From assembly GCA_025935275.1 (NCBI GenBank), contig JAICVP010000012.1, positions 1-17,108 of the forward strand: 17,108 bases of DNA, given 5' to 3'. The DNA is from Thermoleophilia bacterium (GTDB lineage: Bacteria; Actinomycetota; Thermoleophilia; Gaiellales; Gaiellaceae). The notes below the pieces were generated by a model. The model was not told the origin of the DNA. It ran no database searches and worked only from the letters and a program-made list of their open reading frames with translations. Below, one piece after another: positions 6,720 to 13,906 of this stretch; position 1 is the stretch's first letter; the number at the start of each line of letters is the position of its first letter. The position numbers were made by a program, and so were the translations under genes.

Positions 6720-8834
6720 ATGCCGCGTGACCCGAAGTACGACATTCTCTTCGAGCCGATCCAGATCGGCCCGAAGACCATGAAGAACCGCTTCTACCAG
6801 ATCCCCCACTGCAACGGTTTCGGGTCGGAGAAGCCGCTCAACCAGGCGCATTTCCGGGCGATGAAGGCGGAGGGCGGCTACGCCGCAGTGTGCACCGAGT
6901 ACTGCTCCATCCATCCGGAGTCGGACGACACCCACCGCGTCTCGGCACGCCTGTGGGACGACGACGACATCAAGAACCTCGGCCTCATGTGCGACATGCT
7001 CCACGAGCACGGCGCGCTCGCCGCCGCCGAGCTCTGGTACGGAGGGCCGCACGCCCCCTGCATGGAGACGCGGTGCGTTCCGCGCGCGCCCTCCCAGATC
7101 CCGTCGGACTTCGAGCACCTCACGTACCCGAAGGAGATGGACAAGGACGACATCCGCGAGGTGCAGGGCTTCTACGTCGAGGCCGCCAAGCGCGCCCGCG
7201 AGGCCGGGTTCGACATCGTCTACGTCTACGGGTCGCACTCGTACCTCCCGCAGCAGTTCCTGACCCCGTACTACAACCGGCGCACGGACGAGTACGGAGG
7301 CTCCTTGGAGAACCGCGCCCGCTTCTGGCGCGAGACCATCGAGCAGGTCAAGGAGGCCGTCGGCGACGACTGCGCGATCGCCGTCCGCATGTCCACCGAC
7401 ATGTTCATGGGCGAGGCCGGCACGCAGCTCGAGCGCGACTGCCTCCCGTTCGTCGAGCTCGTCGACGAGATCGTGGACGTCTGGGACATCAACGTCTCCG
7501 GCATCTCCGAGTGGGGCGAGGACGCAACTCCCTCCCGCTTCTACGAGTCCGGCCGCCTGCTCCCCTGGCAGAAGGCGGTGAAGGGCGTCTCGAAGAAGCC
7601 GGTGCTCGGCGTCGGCCGCTTCACGAGCCCCGATCTCATGGTCGAGGCGATCAACGACGGGGCGCTCGACATCATCGCCACCTGCCGTCCTTCGATCTCG
7701 GATCCTTTCCTTCCGAAGAAGATCGACGAGGGCAGGCTCGACGACATCCGCGAGTGCATCGGCTGCAACATCTGTATCTCGCGCTGGGAGATCGGCGGCC
7801 CGCCGCTCATCTGCACGCAGAACGCGACCGCCGGCGAGGAGTACCGCCGCGGCTGGCATCCGGAGAAGTTCGAGAAGGCCGCCAACGCCGACAACGACGT
7901 CCTCATCGTCGGCGCCGGCCCGGCCGGAATGGAATGCGCCCGCGTCCTCGGCGAGCGCGGCATGCGCCGCGTCCACCTCGTCGAGGGGCAGGACGACATG
8001 GGCGGAATCATGCGGTGGATCCCGCAGTTCCCGGGGCTCGGCGAGTGGGCTCGAGTCGTCAACTACCGGAAGATCCAGATCGACAAGCTGAAGAACGTCG
8101 AGTTCATTCCGAACACGAAGCTCGACGCGGAAGGCGTCAAGAACTACGGCGCCGAAATCGTCATCGTCGCCACGGGCGGGTACTGGGCGACCGACGGCCT
8201 CAACGGCTGCACCCATGACACGATCCCCGGCGCGGACGCCTCGCAGGCGTGGTGCGCGACGCCCGAGCAGATCATGGCCGAGGGCAAGTCCACGGGCGAC
8301 AAGGTGCTGATCGTCGACAACGACGGTTACTTCACGGGCGTCTCGCTGGCCGAGAAGCTCGCCGAGGAGGGCAAGCAGGTCACGCTCATGACCCACCTCG
8401 GGCACATAGCGCCCTACATGCACTTCACCCTCGAGGCGCCGAACATGCACCGGAAGCTGCACAAGCTCAAGGTCGAGATCGTCACGTACCAGATCCCCAC
8501 CGAGATCAAGGAGGGGAACGTCACCTCCGCTCACGTGTACGACGAGGAGCACCTCACCGAGTGGGGGGTCGACTCGGTCGTCCTCGTCACGCAGCGCCGC
8601 TCGAACGAGGCGCTGTACCGCGAGCTCAAGGACTCGGTCGGCATCGACGCCCTCGTTTCGGAGGGCATCACGGGCTTCTACCGGATCGGCGACTGCGTCG
8701 CCCCGCGGCTCGTGGCGGACTGCGTCTTCGACGGACACAGGCTGGCCCGCGAGATCGACTCGGACAATCCCGAGGTGCCGCTGCCGTTCAAGCGCGAGCG
8801 CCACGTGATCGAGCGCGAGGCGGTGCTCGCCTAG
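6720..8834 (+). CDS. tmd: Trimethylamine dehydrogenase (iron-sulfur flavoprotein)
   Basis: A 704-residue protein that is collinear with Methylophilus TMADH over most of its length. The order is a FMN TIM barrel, a [4Fe-4S] segment, then FAD/ADP-type Rossmann domains. With Met as 1, all catalytic residues recalled from TMADH appear at +1: Cys31 (6-S-cysteinyl FMN, in IPHCNGFG), Tyr170/His173/Asp268 triad, Arg223, cluster ligands Cys346/349/352/365, and the aromatic cage Tyr61, Trp265, Trp356. Ser75 and Trp106 also match TMADH rather than dimethylamine dehydrogenase, and Trp356 argues against histamine dehydrogenase. A dinucleotide motif VLIVGAGPAG follows at 394-403. The reaction is trimethylamine to dimethylamine plus formaldehyde, with electrons going to ETF. 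It is first in a four-gene operon with EtfB, EtfA and a membrane Fe-S protein. ATG 6720 has AAAGGAGG at 6703-6710. DMGDH/betaine-type relatives (DgcA) are the main alternative. Confidence 0.88.
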   Translation: MPRDPKYDILFEPIQIGPKTMKNRFYQIPHCNGFGSEKPLNQAHFRAMKAEGGYAAVCTEYCSIHPESDDTHRVSARLWDDDDIKNLGLMCDMLHEHGALAAAELWYGGPHAPCMETRCVPRAPSQIPSDFEHLTYPKEMDKDDIREVQGFYVEAAKRAREAGFDIVYVYGSHSYLPQQFLTPYYNRRTDEYGGSLENRARFWRETIEQVKEAVGDDCAIAVRMSTDMFMGEAGTQLERDCLPFVELVDEIVDVWDINVSGISEWGEDATPSRFYESGRLLPWQKAVKGVSKKPVLGVGRFTSPDLMVEAINDGALDIIATCRPSISDPFLPKKIDEGRLDDIRECIGCNICISRWEIGGPPLICTQNATAGEEYRRGWHPEKFEKAANADNDVLIVGAGPAGMECARVLGERGMRRVHLVEGQDDMGGIMRWIPQFPGLGEWARVVNYRKIQIDKLKNVEFIPNTKLDAEGVKNYGAEIVIVATGGYWATDGLNGCTHDTIPGADASQAWCATPEQIMAEGKSTGDKVLIVDNDGYFTGVSLAEKLAEEGKQVTLMTHLGHIAPYMHFTLEAPNMHRKLHKLKVEIVTYQIPTEIKEGNVTSAHVYDEEHLTEWGVDSVVLVTQRRSNEALYRELKDSVGIDALVSEGITGFYRIGDCVAPRLVADCVFDGHRLAREIDSDNPEVPLPFKRERHVIEREAVLA

Positions 8835-8835
8835 C

Positions 8836-9588
8836 TTGAAGGTTCTGGTCTGCGTCAAACAGGTCGCCGTCCTCGGCGACGAAGTCGAGTTCACCGATGA
8901 CGAGCGGGACGTCGATCCCGATTACCTCGACTTCGCGCTGAACGAGTGGGACTCCTACGCGACCGAGGAGGCGCTGCGCCTCGTCGAGGCGGCTGGCTCC
9001 GGCGAGGTCGTGGTCGTGTCGGTCGGAGACGAGGACATGGAGGACGGCATGCGGCGGTGCCTGGCCATGGGCGCGGACCGGGGCATCCGCGTGGAGGCGG
9101 AAGGACGGCTGGACCCGATCCAGGTGGCGCGGGCGCTGGCCGAGGTCGTCCAGAGCGAAAGCCCCGACCTCGTCTTCGCGGGCGTCCAGTCGAGCGACTC
9201 CGTCCAGGCCGCGACCGGCAACGCGCTCGCCGGGCTGCTCGACCTGCCTTCGGTCGCCGTCGTGACGAAGATCGACCTCGGCGACGGCAAGGCGACCGTC
9301 AACCGCGAGCTCGAGGGCGGGCTCGTCGACGTGGTCGAGGTGGACACTCCCGCCGTGATCACGATCCAGACGGGGATCAACGAGCCGCGCTACGCGACGC
9401 TGCGGGCGATCAAGCAGGCGGAGGAGAAGGAGATCGACATGCGGCAGGCGGGGGACCTCGGCGAGCCGGGCTCCCGCGTCCGCAAGATGTTCGTGCCACC
9501 GAAGGGCGAGGGCGCGGAGATGCTGGACGGCGGCGCTGCCGAGGTCGCGCAGCGGATCAAGGAGATCGTCCAGGAGAAAACGGCGTGA
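8836..9588 (+). CDS. etfB: Electron transfer flavoprotein beta subunit
   Basis: A 250-residue EtfB. It carries MKVLVCVKQV at the start, LNEWDSYATEEALRL, FAGVQSSDSVQAATGNALA (AMP/FAD-contact region), NRELEGG and the recognition-loop block PRYATLRAIKQ, with Leu189 where the ETF docking leucine is expected. With EtfA it forms the soluble one-FAD, one-AMP heterodimer that takes electrons from the dehydrogenase encoded just upstream. The start is TTG 8836, one base after the TMADH stop; the protein aligns from this codon and no better start is near. Only a weak GAGGCGG lies about 12 bases upstream, so translation probably depends on coupling with TMADH. It resembles the methylotroph ETF more than the fatty-acid-oxidation ETF, in particular in the LNEWD and GVQSSD segments (recalled comparison). 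Confidence 0.93.
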   Translation: MKVLVCVKQVAVLGDEVEFTDDERDVDPDYLDFALNEWDSYATEEALRLVEAAGSGEVVVVSVGDEDMEDGMRRCLAMGADRGIRVEAEGRLDPIQVARALAEVVQSESPDLVFAGVQSSDSVQAATGNALAGLLDLPSVAVVTKIDLGDGKATVNRELEGGLVDVVEVDTPAVITIQTGINEPRYATLRAIKQAEEKEIDMRQAGDLGEPGSRVRKMFVPPKGEGAEMLDGGAAEVAQRIKEIVQEKTA

Positions 9589-9685
9589 CTGGGGCCACCC
9601 CACGCCACCACCCGCTTTCAGCGTACTGCGGCAAACCGCGCGCGTGGCTCGCGAGCTGTGACGAAAGCGTGTCGGAGACAACCGC

Positions 9686-10627
9686 ATGAGTGTCCTCGTC
9701 GTCGCCGAGCACCTGCGTGGGCAGGTCCGGCCCATCACGCTCGAGCTCATCTCGGCCGCCAAGGAACTCGGAGAAGAGACCGCCGTGGCCGTCATCGCGA
9801 AGGACCCGGCCGCGCTCGCCGACCAGGTGGACGTGGAAGGCGTCAACGAGATCGTGAGCGTGCAGGTCGAGCAGGACGAGTTCGAGAACGACGTCTATCG
9901 CCAGGCCGTGGAGCAGCTCATCGCCGCCCGGAGCCCCGACGTCGTCCTCGTCGGCTTCACCGTGAACGGCATGGGCTACGCGCCGGCTCTCGCAGCCAGG
10001 CTCGGCATCGGCTTCGCCTCGGACGTGTTCGCGCTTCGGCGGGAGGGCGGCGGCCTCGTCGCCGAGCGCTCGTTCTACGGGTCGAAGGTGAACGCCGAGG
10101 TCGAGTTTCCAGGCCACGAACGCACGCTCCTCATGATCCGGCCGACTTCCTGGCCTCCCGCCGAGGGCGATGGCGCCGCGGTCGAGGCCGAACTCGAGGT
10201 CTCGGTCACCGGCTCCCGTGCGCGGCACAGCGATTTCCAGGAGATCGCGGCAAGCGGCGATGTCGACATCACGACCGCGGACTTCCTCTTGTCCGTCGGT
10301 CGCGGCGTCGGCGAGAAGGAGAACCTCGAGCAGTTTGAGGGGCTTGCGGACAAGATGGGCGCGACCCTCTCCGTCTCCCGGCCCCTCGTCGACCAGGGCT
10401 GGATGCCGAACTCCCGCCAGGTCGGCCAGTCCGGCAAGACGGTGAAGCCCAAGGTCTATCTCGCCCTCGGCATCTCCGGAGCAGTGCAGCATCTCGCGGG
10501 CATGAAGACGAGCGGCACCATCATCGCCGTCAACACCGATCCCGAGGCGGCGATCTTCAACGTCGCCCACTACGGCGCCGTCGCCGATCTCTTCGAAGTA
10601 GCCGAGGAACTCGAAAAGCTGTACTAG
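9686..10627 (+). CDS. etfA: Electron transfer flavoprotein alpha subunit
   Basis: A 313-residue EtfA with the complete C-terminal FAD-binding domain: SRPLVDQGWMPNSRQVGQSG (231-250), TVKPKVYLALGISGAVQHLAG, and NTDPEAAIFNVAHYG (283-297). The N-terminal domain I begins MSVLVVAEHLRGQ. It pairs with EtfB to carry electrons from TMADH to the membrane Fe-S protein. ATG 9686 has GGAG eight bases upstream. Unusually for etfBA, 97 non-coding bases separate it from etfB, including a small hairpin at the etfB stop (TGGGG/CCCCA, 9590-9602). Its stop TAG is immediately followed by the GTG of the next gene. Confidence 0.94.
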   Translation: MSVLVVAEHLRGQVRPITLELISAAKELGEETAVAVIAKDPAALADQVDVEGVNEIVSVQVEQDEFENDVYRQAVEQLIAARSPDVVLVGFTVNGMGYAPALAARLGIGFASDVFALRREGGGLVAERSFYGSKVNAEVEFPGHERTLLMIRPTSWPPAEGDGAAVEAELEVSVTGSRARHSDFQEIAASGDVDITTADFLLSVGRGVGEKENLEQFEGLADKMGATLSVSRPLVDQGWMPNSRQVGQSGKTVKPKVYLALGISGAVQHLAGMKTSGTIIAVNTDPEAAIFNVAHYGAVADLFEVAEELEKLY

Positions 10628-12709
10628 GTGACGGCGACCAGGGATACCTTCGCCGGGCTCGAGACCTGGCAGATCGTCCTCTGGTACTCGTTGATCGTCC
10701 TCTCGGTCGCGATCTTCGTCTACGGCTGCGCGCGCCTGTTCCTCAAGTACCGCCGCGGCCGCGGCCACGAGAAGATCGGCAACCGGCGCGAGCGCGCGAT
10801 CCGGGTCGGCAAGGTCGTCTTCACGCACGCCTGGATCCGGAGGCGCGACCCGATGGCGGGGCTCGGCCACCTGCTCGTCTTCTACGGGTTCATGGTCCTC
10901 TTCGCGGGCACCGCGATCCTCGCGTTCCAGGACGACTTCGCGAATCCCGTGCTCAGCTTCGATTTCTGGCACGGCTGGTTCTACAAGTTCTATTCGCTCT
11001 TCCTCGACCTCTTCGGCGCGGCGCTCGTGGTGGGGCTCACGTATTTCGCGGTCAAGCGGGGGATCCTGAGGCCGTTCCGTCTGCGCTACTGGCGACCGGT
11101 CGAGCCCGCCGATGCGCTGAAACCGATGCCGCGCCGCTACGAGGCCGGCGACTGGATCTTCCTCGGCAGTCTCTTCTTCCTCGCACTCACCGGCTTCCTG
11201 CTCGAGTCGTTCCGCATCGCCGCGGACAACCCGAGCTTCGAGGTCTGGGCGCCGGTGGGCTGGGCAATCGGGCAAGGCTTCCGGGCGATCGGCTTCGAGG
11301 ACGGCGCCGCGGCCGACGCACGTGCCGTCGACTGGTGGGTGCACGGCGTCTTCGCCCTCTTCTGGGTGTCCTCGATCCCGTTCACGAAAGCGGTGCACAT
11401 GCTGGCCGGGCCCGCGGGAGTGGCCGTCAAGGACGACCGGGCCGGCAACCGGTTGGCGCCGCTGCCCGCGGGCGCCAAGGCCGCGGACGTCGGCTACGCC
11501 TTCATCGACTCGCTGCTCCCCAAGCACCTGCTCGACCTGGACGCCTGCACGAAGTGCGGGAAGTGCCACGCCGCGTGCCCGGCAACCGCCACCGGCTACC
11601 CGCTCTCGCCGCGCGACCTCGTGCTCGACCTGCGGGAGGTCGCGGAGGGCTCGATGGGGAACCGGGCAGCGCTCGGGATCGCCCCCGAGTTCCCGGACCA
11701 CGCCCAGATTCTCGGGACGATCAAGCCGGAGACGCTCTGGTCGTGCATGCAGTGCATGGCGTGCGTCGAGATCTGCCCGGTCGGCATCGAGCACGTCCCG
11801 ATCATCAACCAGATGCGCCGGGCCCTCGTCGAGAAGGGCGACATGGACAACCAGCTCCAGCAGACCCTGGAGACGATCTACACCAGTGGGAACTCCTTCG
11901 GCGAGACGAGCCGCAAGCGCGGCCGCTGGACGCGAGAGCTCGACTTCGACGTCAAGGACATCCGCACCAGTCCGGCCGAGATGCTCTGGTTCGTCGGCGA
12001 CTACGCGTCCTTCGACCCGCGAAACCAGAAGGCCAGCCAGTCGCTGGCGCGCATCCTGCGCCGGGCTGGGGTCGACTTCGGGATCCTGTACGGCGGCGAG
12101 AAGACGGCCGGGAACGACGTGCGCCGGGTGGGCGAGGAAGGCCTCTACGCGGATCTCGCCGAGGAGAACGTCGCCACAATCTCCGGCTGCAGCTTCGACC
12201 GGATCGTCACCTCAGACCCGCACAGCTTCAACACCCTCAAGAACGAGTACCCGCAATTCGGCGGCGAGTGGGACGTGATGCACCACTCACAGCTTCTCCT
12301 CGAGCTCATCGAGAGCGGGCGCCTCAGGGTGAAGAAGGGCCTGGGCTACCGCGTCACGTACCACGATCCCTGCGCGCTCGGCCGATACAACGGCGTCTAC
12401 GACCCGCCGCGCCAGGTGCTCGAGGCCCTGGGCGCGGAGCTCGTCGAGATGCCGCGGAACCGGGACAACTCGCTGTGCTGCGGCGCCGGCGGGGGGCGCA
12501 TCTGGATGAAGGAGCTCAAGGGAGACGACTCCCCCCGCCCGAGCGAGCTGCGCATCGACGAGGCCGTCGGCCTCGGCAGTATCGACTACTTCGTCGTCGC
12601 CTGCCCGAAGGACGTGACGATGTACGAGGACGCGATCAAGACATCGGGGCACCAGGGCGAGATCGAGCTTCGCGAGCTCTCCGAGCTCGTCTGGGAGTCC
12701 ATCACCTAG
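10628..12709 (+). CDS. Membrane-anchored Fe-S oxidoreductase, DgcB/EtfD-like (probable ETF:quinone reductase)
   Basis: A 693-residue fusion. The N-terminal half has five hydrophobic helices (about 12-38, 78-100, 118-142, 174-196, 238-259) with histidines placed for haem b or quinone sites (His81, His239, His257), like NarI/HdrE. Two ferredoxin-type motifs follow: Cys307/310/313/317 and Cys373/376/379/383. The C-terminus has HdrB/D-like CCG regions. The second is largely intact (Cys582, Cys617-Cys618, Cys659) but ends CPKD instead of CxxC. The first has lost its cysteines (Thr493 in EKTAGND; SDPHS at 529-533). The likely role is to oxidise reduced ETF and pass electrons to menaquinone or ubiquinone, replacing classical ETF-QO. 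GTG 10628 directly abuts the etfA stop, so translation is likely coupled. The family is sure; the direction and partner are inferred from the operon. Confidence 0.88.
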   Translation: MTATRDTFAGLETWQIVLWYSLIVLSVAIFVYGCARLFLKYRRGRGHEKIGNRRERAIRVGKVVFTHAWIRRRDPMAGLGHLLVFYGFMVLFAGTAILAFQDDFANPVLSFDFWHGWFYKFYSLFLDLFGAALVVGLTYFAVKRGILRPFRLRYWRPVEPADALKPMPRRYEAGDWIFLGSLFFLALTGFLLESFRIAADNPSFEVWAPVGWAIGQGFRAIGFEDGAAADARAVDWWVHGVFALFWVSSIPFTKAVHMLAGPAGVAVKDDRAGNRLAPLPAGAKAADVGYAFIDSLLPKHLLDLDACTKCGKCHAACPATATGYPLSPRDLVLDLREVAEGSMGNRAALGIAPEFPDHAQILGTIKPETLWSCMQCMACVEICPVGIEHVPIINQMRRALVEKGDMDNQLQQTLETIYTSGNSFGETSRKRGRWTRELDFDVKDIRTSPAEMLWFVGDYASFDPRNQKASQSLARILRRAGVDFGILYGGEKTAGNDVRRVGEEGLYADLAEENVATISGCSFDRIVTSDPHSFNTLKNEYPQFGGEWDVMHHSQLLLELIESGRLRVKKGLGYRVTYHDPCALGRYNGVYDPPRQVLEALGAELVEMPRNRDNSLCCGAGGGRIWMKELKGDDSPRPSELRIDEAVGLGSIDYFVVACPKDVTMYEDAIKTSGHQGEIELRELSELVWESIT

Positions 12710-12732
12710 CCGCTCTGGGCGGCGGCCTCGTC

Positions 12733-12756
12733 CGGGCAAAACCCGGCCTTTGCCCG
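12733..12756 (+). terminator. Hairpin terminator of the TMADH operon
   Basis: CGGGCAAA (12733-12740) pairs with TTTGCCCG (12749-12756), an 8-bp stem with an 8-base loop. An alternative, tighter hairpin CCGGG/CCCGG (12732-12736 with 12742-12746) competes for the same bases. It starts 24 bases after the stop of the last operon gene. Confidence 0.5.
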
Positions 12757-12840
12757 CCTGACGACGATCACGGCAGGATGCTGCGCTCGCAGTCCCTCGC
12801 CGTACCGACGTACTGTCTCGAGCGTGCTCGCTTGCCTCCT

Positions 12841-12870
12841 TTGCGAGCGTCGTCCCAGAGCGCCTAGGAT
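12841..12870 (+). promoter_or_regulatory. Promoter of the VOC gene, leaderless
   Basis: TTGCGA (12841-12846), an 18-base spacer and TAGGAT (12865-12870). ATG follows after six bases (CGCCTG), so transcription should begin at the start codon. The -35 overlaps an inverted repeat GCTCGC/GCGAGC (12826-12831 and 12843-12848). Confidence 0.55.
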
Positions 12871-12876
12871 CGCCTG

Positions 12877-13230
12877 ATGGCGCACATTGCGCTCGCCGTT
12901 TCCGATCAGGCGCGCTCGCGCCGCTTCTACGAGACGTACTTCGGGTTCGACCCGAAGACCGCCTGGGTCGCGGCGGACGGCGTGCTCCTGATCGAGGGTC
13001 CAGGTGAGGTCACCCTGGCGCTCGGCGAGACCGACGAGGCGATCAGCCTGCCGAGCTTCCTGCACTTCGGCTTCCGCAACGCGGCCGACGCGGGTGACGT
13101 GCGCGCCTTCCGCGAGCGCCTCGCCGCCGACGGAATCGAGCTCGCCGGATTCTGGGACGAGCCCGACTACGTGAGCGTCAAGTGCAAGGACCCCGACGGC
13201 TACGTGATCGAGTTCGCCTGGGAACCGTAA
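12877..13230 (+). CDS. VOC (glyoxalase/bleomycin-resistance/dioxygenase) superfamily protein
   Basis: A 117-residue protein with one vicinal-oxygen-chelate module. It starts MAHIALAVSDQARSRRFYET, with candidate metal ligand His3, then the FYETYFGFDP helix, and ends VKCKDPDGYVIEFAWEP, whose Glu is the usual second-repeat ligand. The two beta-alpha-beta-beta-beta units are both present, so it looks complete. Such proteins are small cytosolic metalloenzymes or ligand binders; no substrate can be named. ATG 12877 is set by the -10 box six bases away. Its last 31 bases overlap the 3' end of the reverse-strand DUF1989 gene. Confidence 0.8.
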   Translation: MAHIALAVSDQARSRRFYETYFGFDPKTAWVAADGVLLIEGPGEVTLALGETDEAISLPSFLHFGFRNAADAGDVRAFRERLAADGIELAGFWDEPDYVSVKCKDPDGYVIEFAWEP

Positions 13231-13865
13231 GCCGCGTAGACCCGCACCATGATGTCGGTCGGGTTGCCGCCGTTCGTCGGCGTGATGTCGTCCGGGCAGG
13301 CGGACGAAGCCACGACGAGGTCGGTGAGCGCGCGCATGAGCACGTAGTCGCCGGCCTTCGAGAGCGCGGGCTCGATCTCGATGATGCGCCCGTCGGGCCC
13401 GATTTTCGTGTTGTAGAAGAAGTTGATCGGCTCCCAGAAGCGGCGCGGCGCGTAGCCGTACGCGGCCAGCTCCCGGTTGAAGTTGTCGGTGCAGTTCACG
13501 TGGTCGGGGACGCCGAGAGCCTCGTAGCTCTCCCGGTTGCAGGCGATCCCGAATGTGTCGTGCCGGCCGACGGTGTCCTCCACGAGCTCCAGGAGCGCGT
13601 TCCCCTCACCGTCGTAGAAGCACTGGCCCGGCACCGGAAAGAGCCCGTCGACGAGCGCCCGGGTCACGGTGGTCGAGATGCCGACTCCGGGCCGGCTGCG
13701 GTGGAAGGCCAGGAAGTCGGAAACCTGGCAGCCCTGGAGATCCTCGATCTGGACGTACTCGCCGGCGGAGACCTCGTAGGCCCTGGCATCCGCGGGACCC
13801 ACTCGGGCTTCCTCGCGGGCCTGGCCGAGCGAGTCCAGCACGGATCCCGTGGACTGAAGCGCCAT
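13200..13865 (-). CDS. DUF1989 (urea carboxylase-associated family) protein
   Basis: A 221-residue protein on the reverse strand. The family features visible are EYVQIEDLQGCQVSDFLAFH, the segment ELVEDTVGRHDTFGIAC followed by HVNCTDNFNREL, EPINFFYN, and a C-terminal SACPDDITPTNGGNPTDI. The His/Cys residues in these blocks are likely metal or cofactor ligands. The family is best known as accessory proteins next to urea carboxylase/allophanate genes, but no such genes are here. Instead it is divergent from the GcvT-like gene, 41 bases apart. ATG 13865 lies 8 bases from a TAGCCT -10 box, and no Shine-Dalgarno is seen, so it is near-leaderless. Biochemical function is unknown. A role in nitrogen or C1 release from an amine is only suggested by context. 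Confidence 0.88.
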   Translation of the reverse strand: MALQSTGSVLDSLGQAREEARVGPADARAYEVSAGEYVQIEDLQGCQVSDFLAFHRSRPGVGISTTVTRALVDGLFPVPGQCFYDGEGNALLELVEDTVGRHDTFGIACNRESYEALGVPDHVNCTDNFNRELAAYGYAPRRFWEPINFFYNTKIGPDGRIIEIEPALSKAGDYVLMRALTDLVVASSACPDDITPTNGGNPTDIMVRVYAAYGSQANSIT

Positions 13866-13879
13866 TCGTTTCTAGGCTA
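13850..13879. promoter_or_regulatory. Overlapping divergent promoters sharing a TAGGCTA core
   Basis: On the plus strand TGGACT (13850-13855), 17 bases and TAGGCT (13873-13878) would serve the GcvT-like gene, with a leader of about 22 bases. On the minus strand TAGCCT (13879-13874) would serve DUF1989. The two -10 boxes are the two strands of the same 7 bases, so the two start sites are only a few tens of bases apart and polymerase binding is mutually exclusive. Confidence 0.45.
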
Positions 13880-13906
13880 CATCCTCTTCCCAACAAAGGA
13901 GCCTCT

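Noticed and set aside
6720..8834. Histamine dehydrogenase, dimethylamine dehydrogenase or DgcA as the identity of the flavoprotein
   Set aside because: Considered because all share the fold and cofactors. The Tyr/Ser/Trp/Trp/Trp substrate residues and the long collinear match favour TMADH. Not fully excluded without a tree.
6687..8894. 735-codon antisense frame opposite TMADH
   Set aside because: Codon-bias shadow; TMADH on the other strand is unmistakable. The same applies to 9557-11794 (minus) opposite etfA and the Fe-S gene, and 11335-12867 (plus) within the Fe-S gene.
13553..13906. N-terminal extension of the GcvT-like frame
   Set aside because: It runs antisense to DUF1989 with Arg/Pro-rich nonsense. 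GTG 13907 has a well-placed AAAGGAG and the family alignment starts there.
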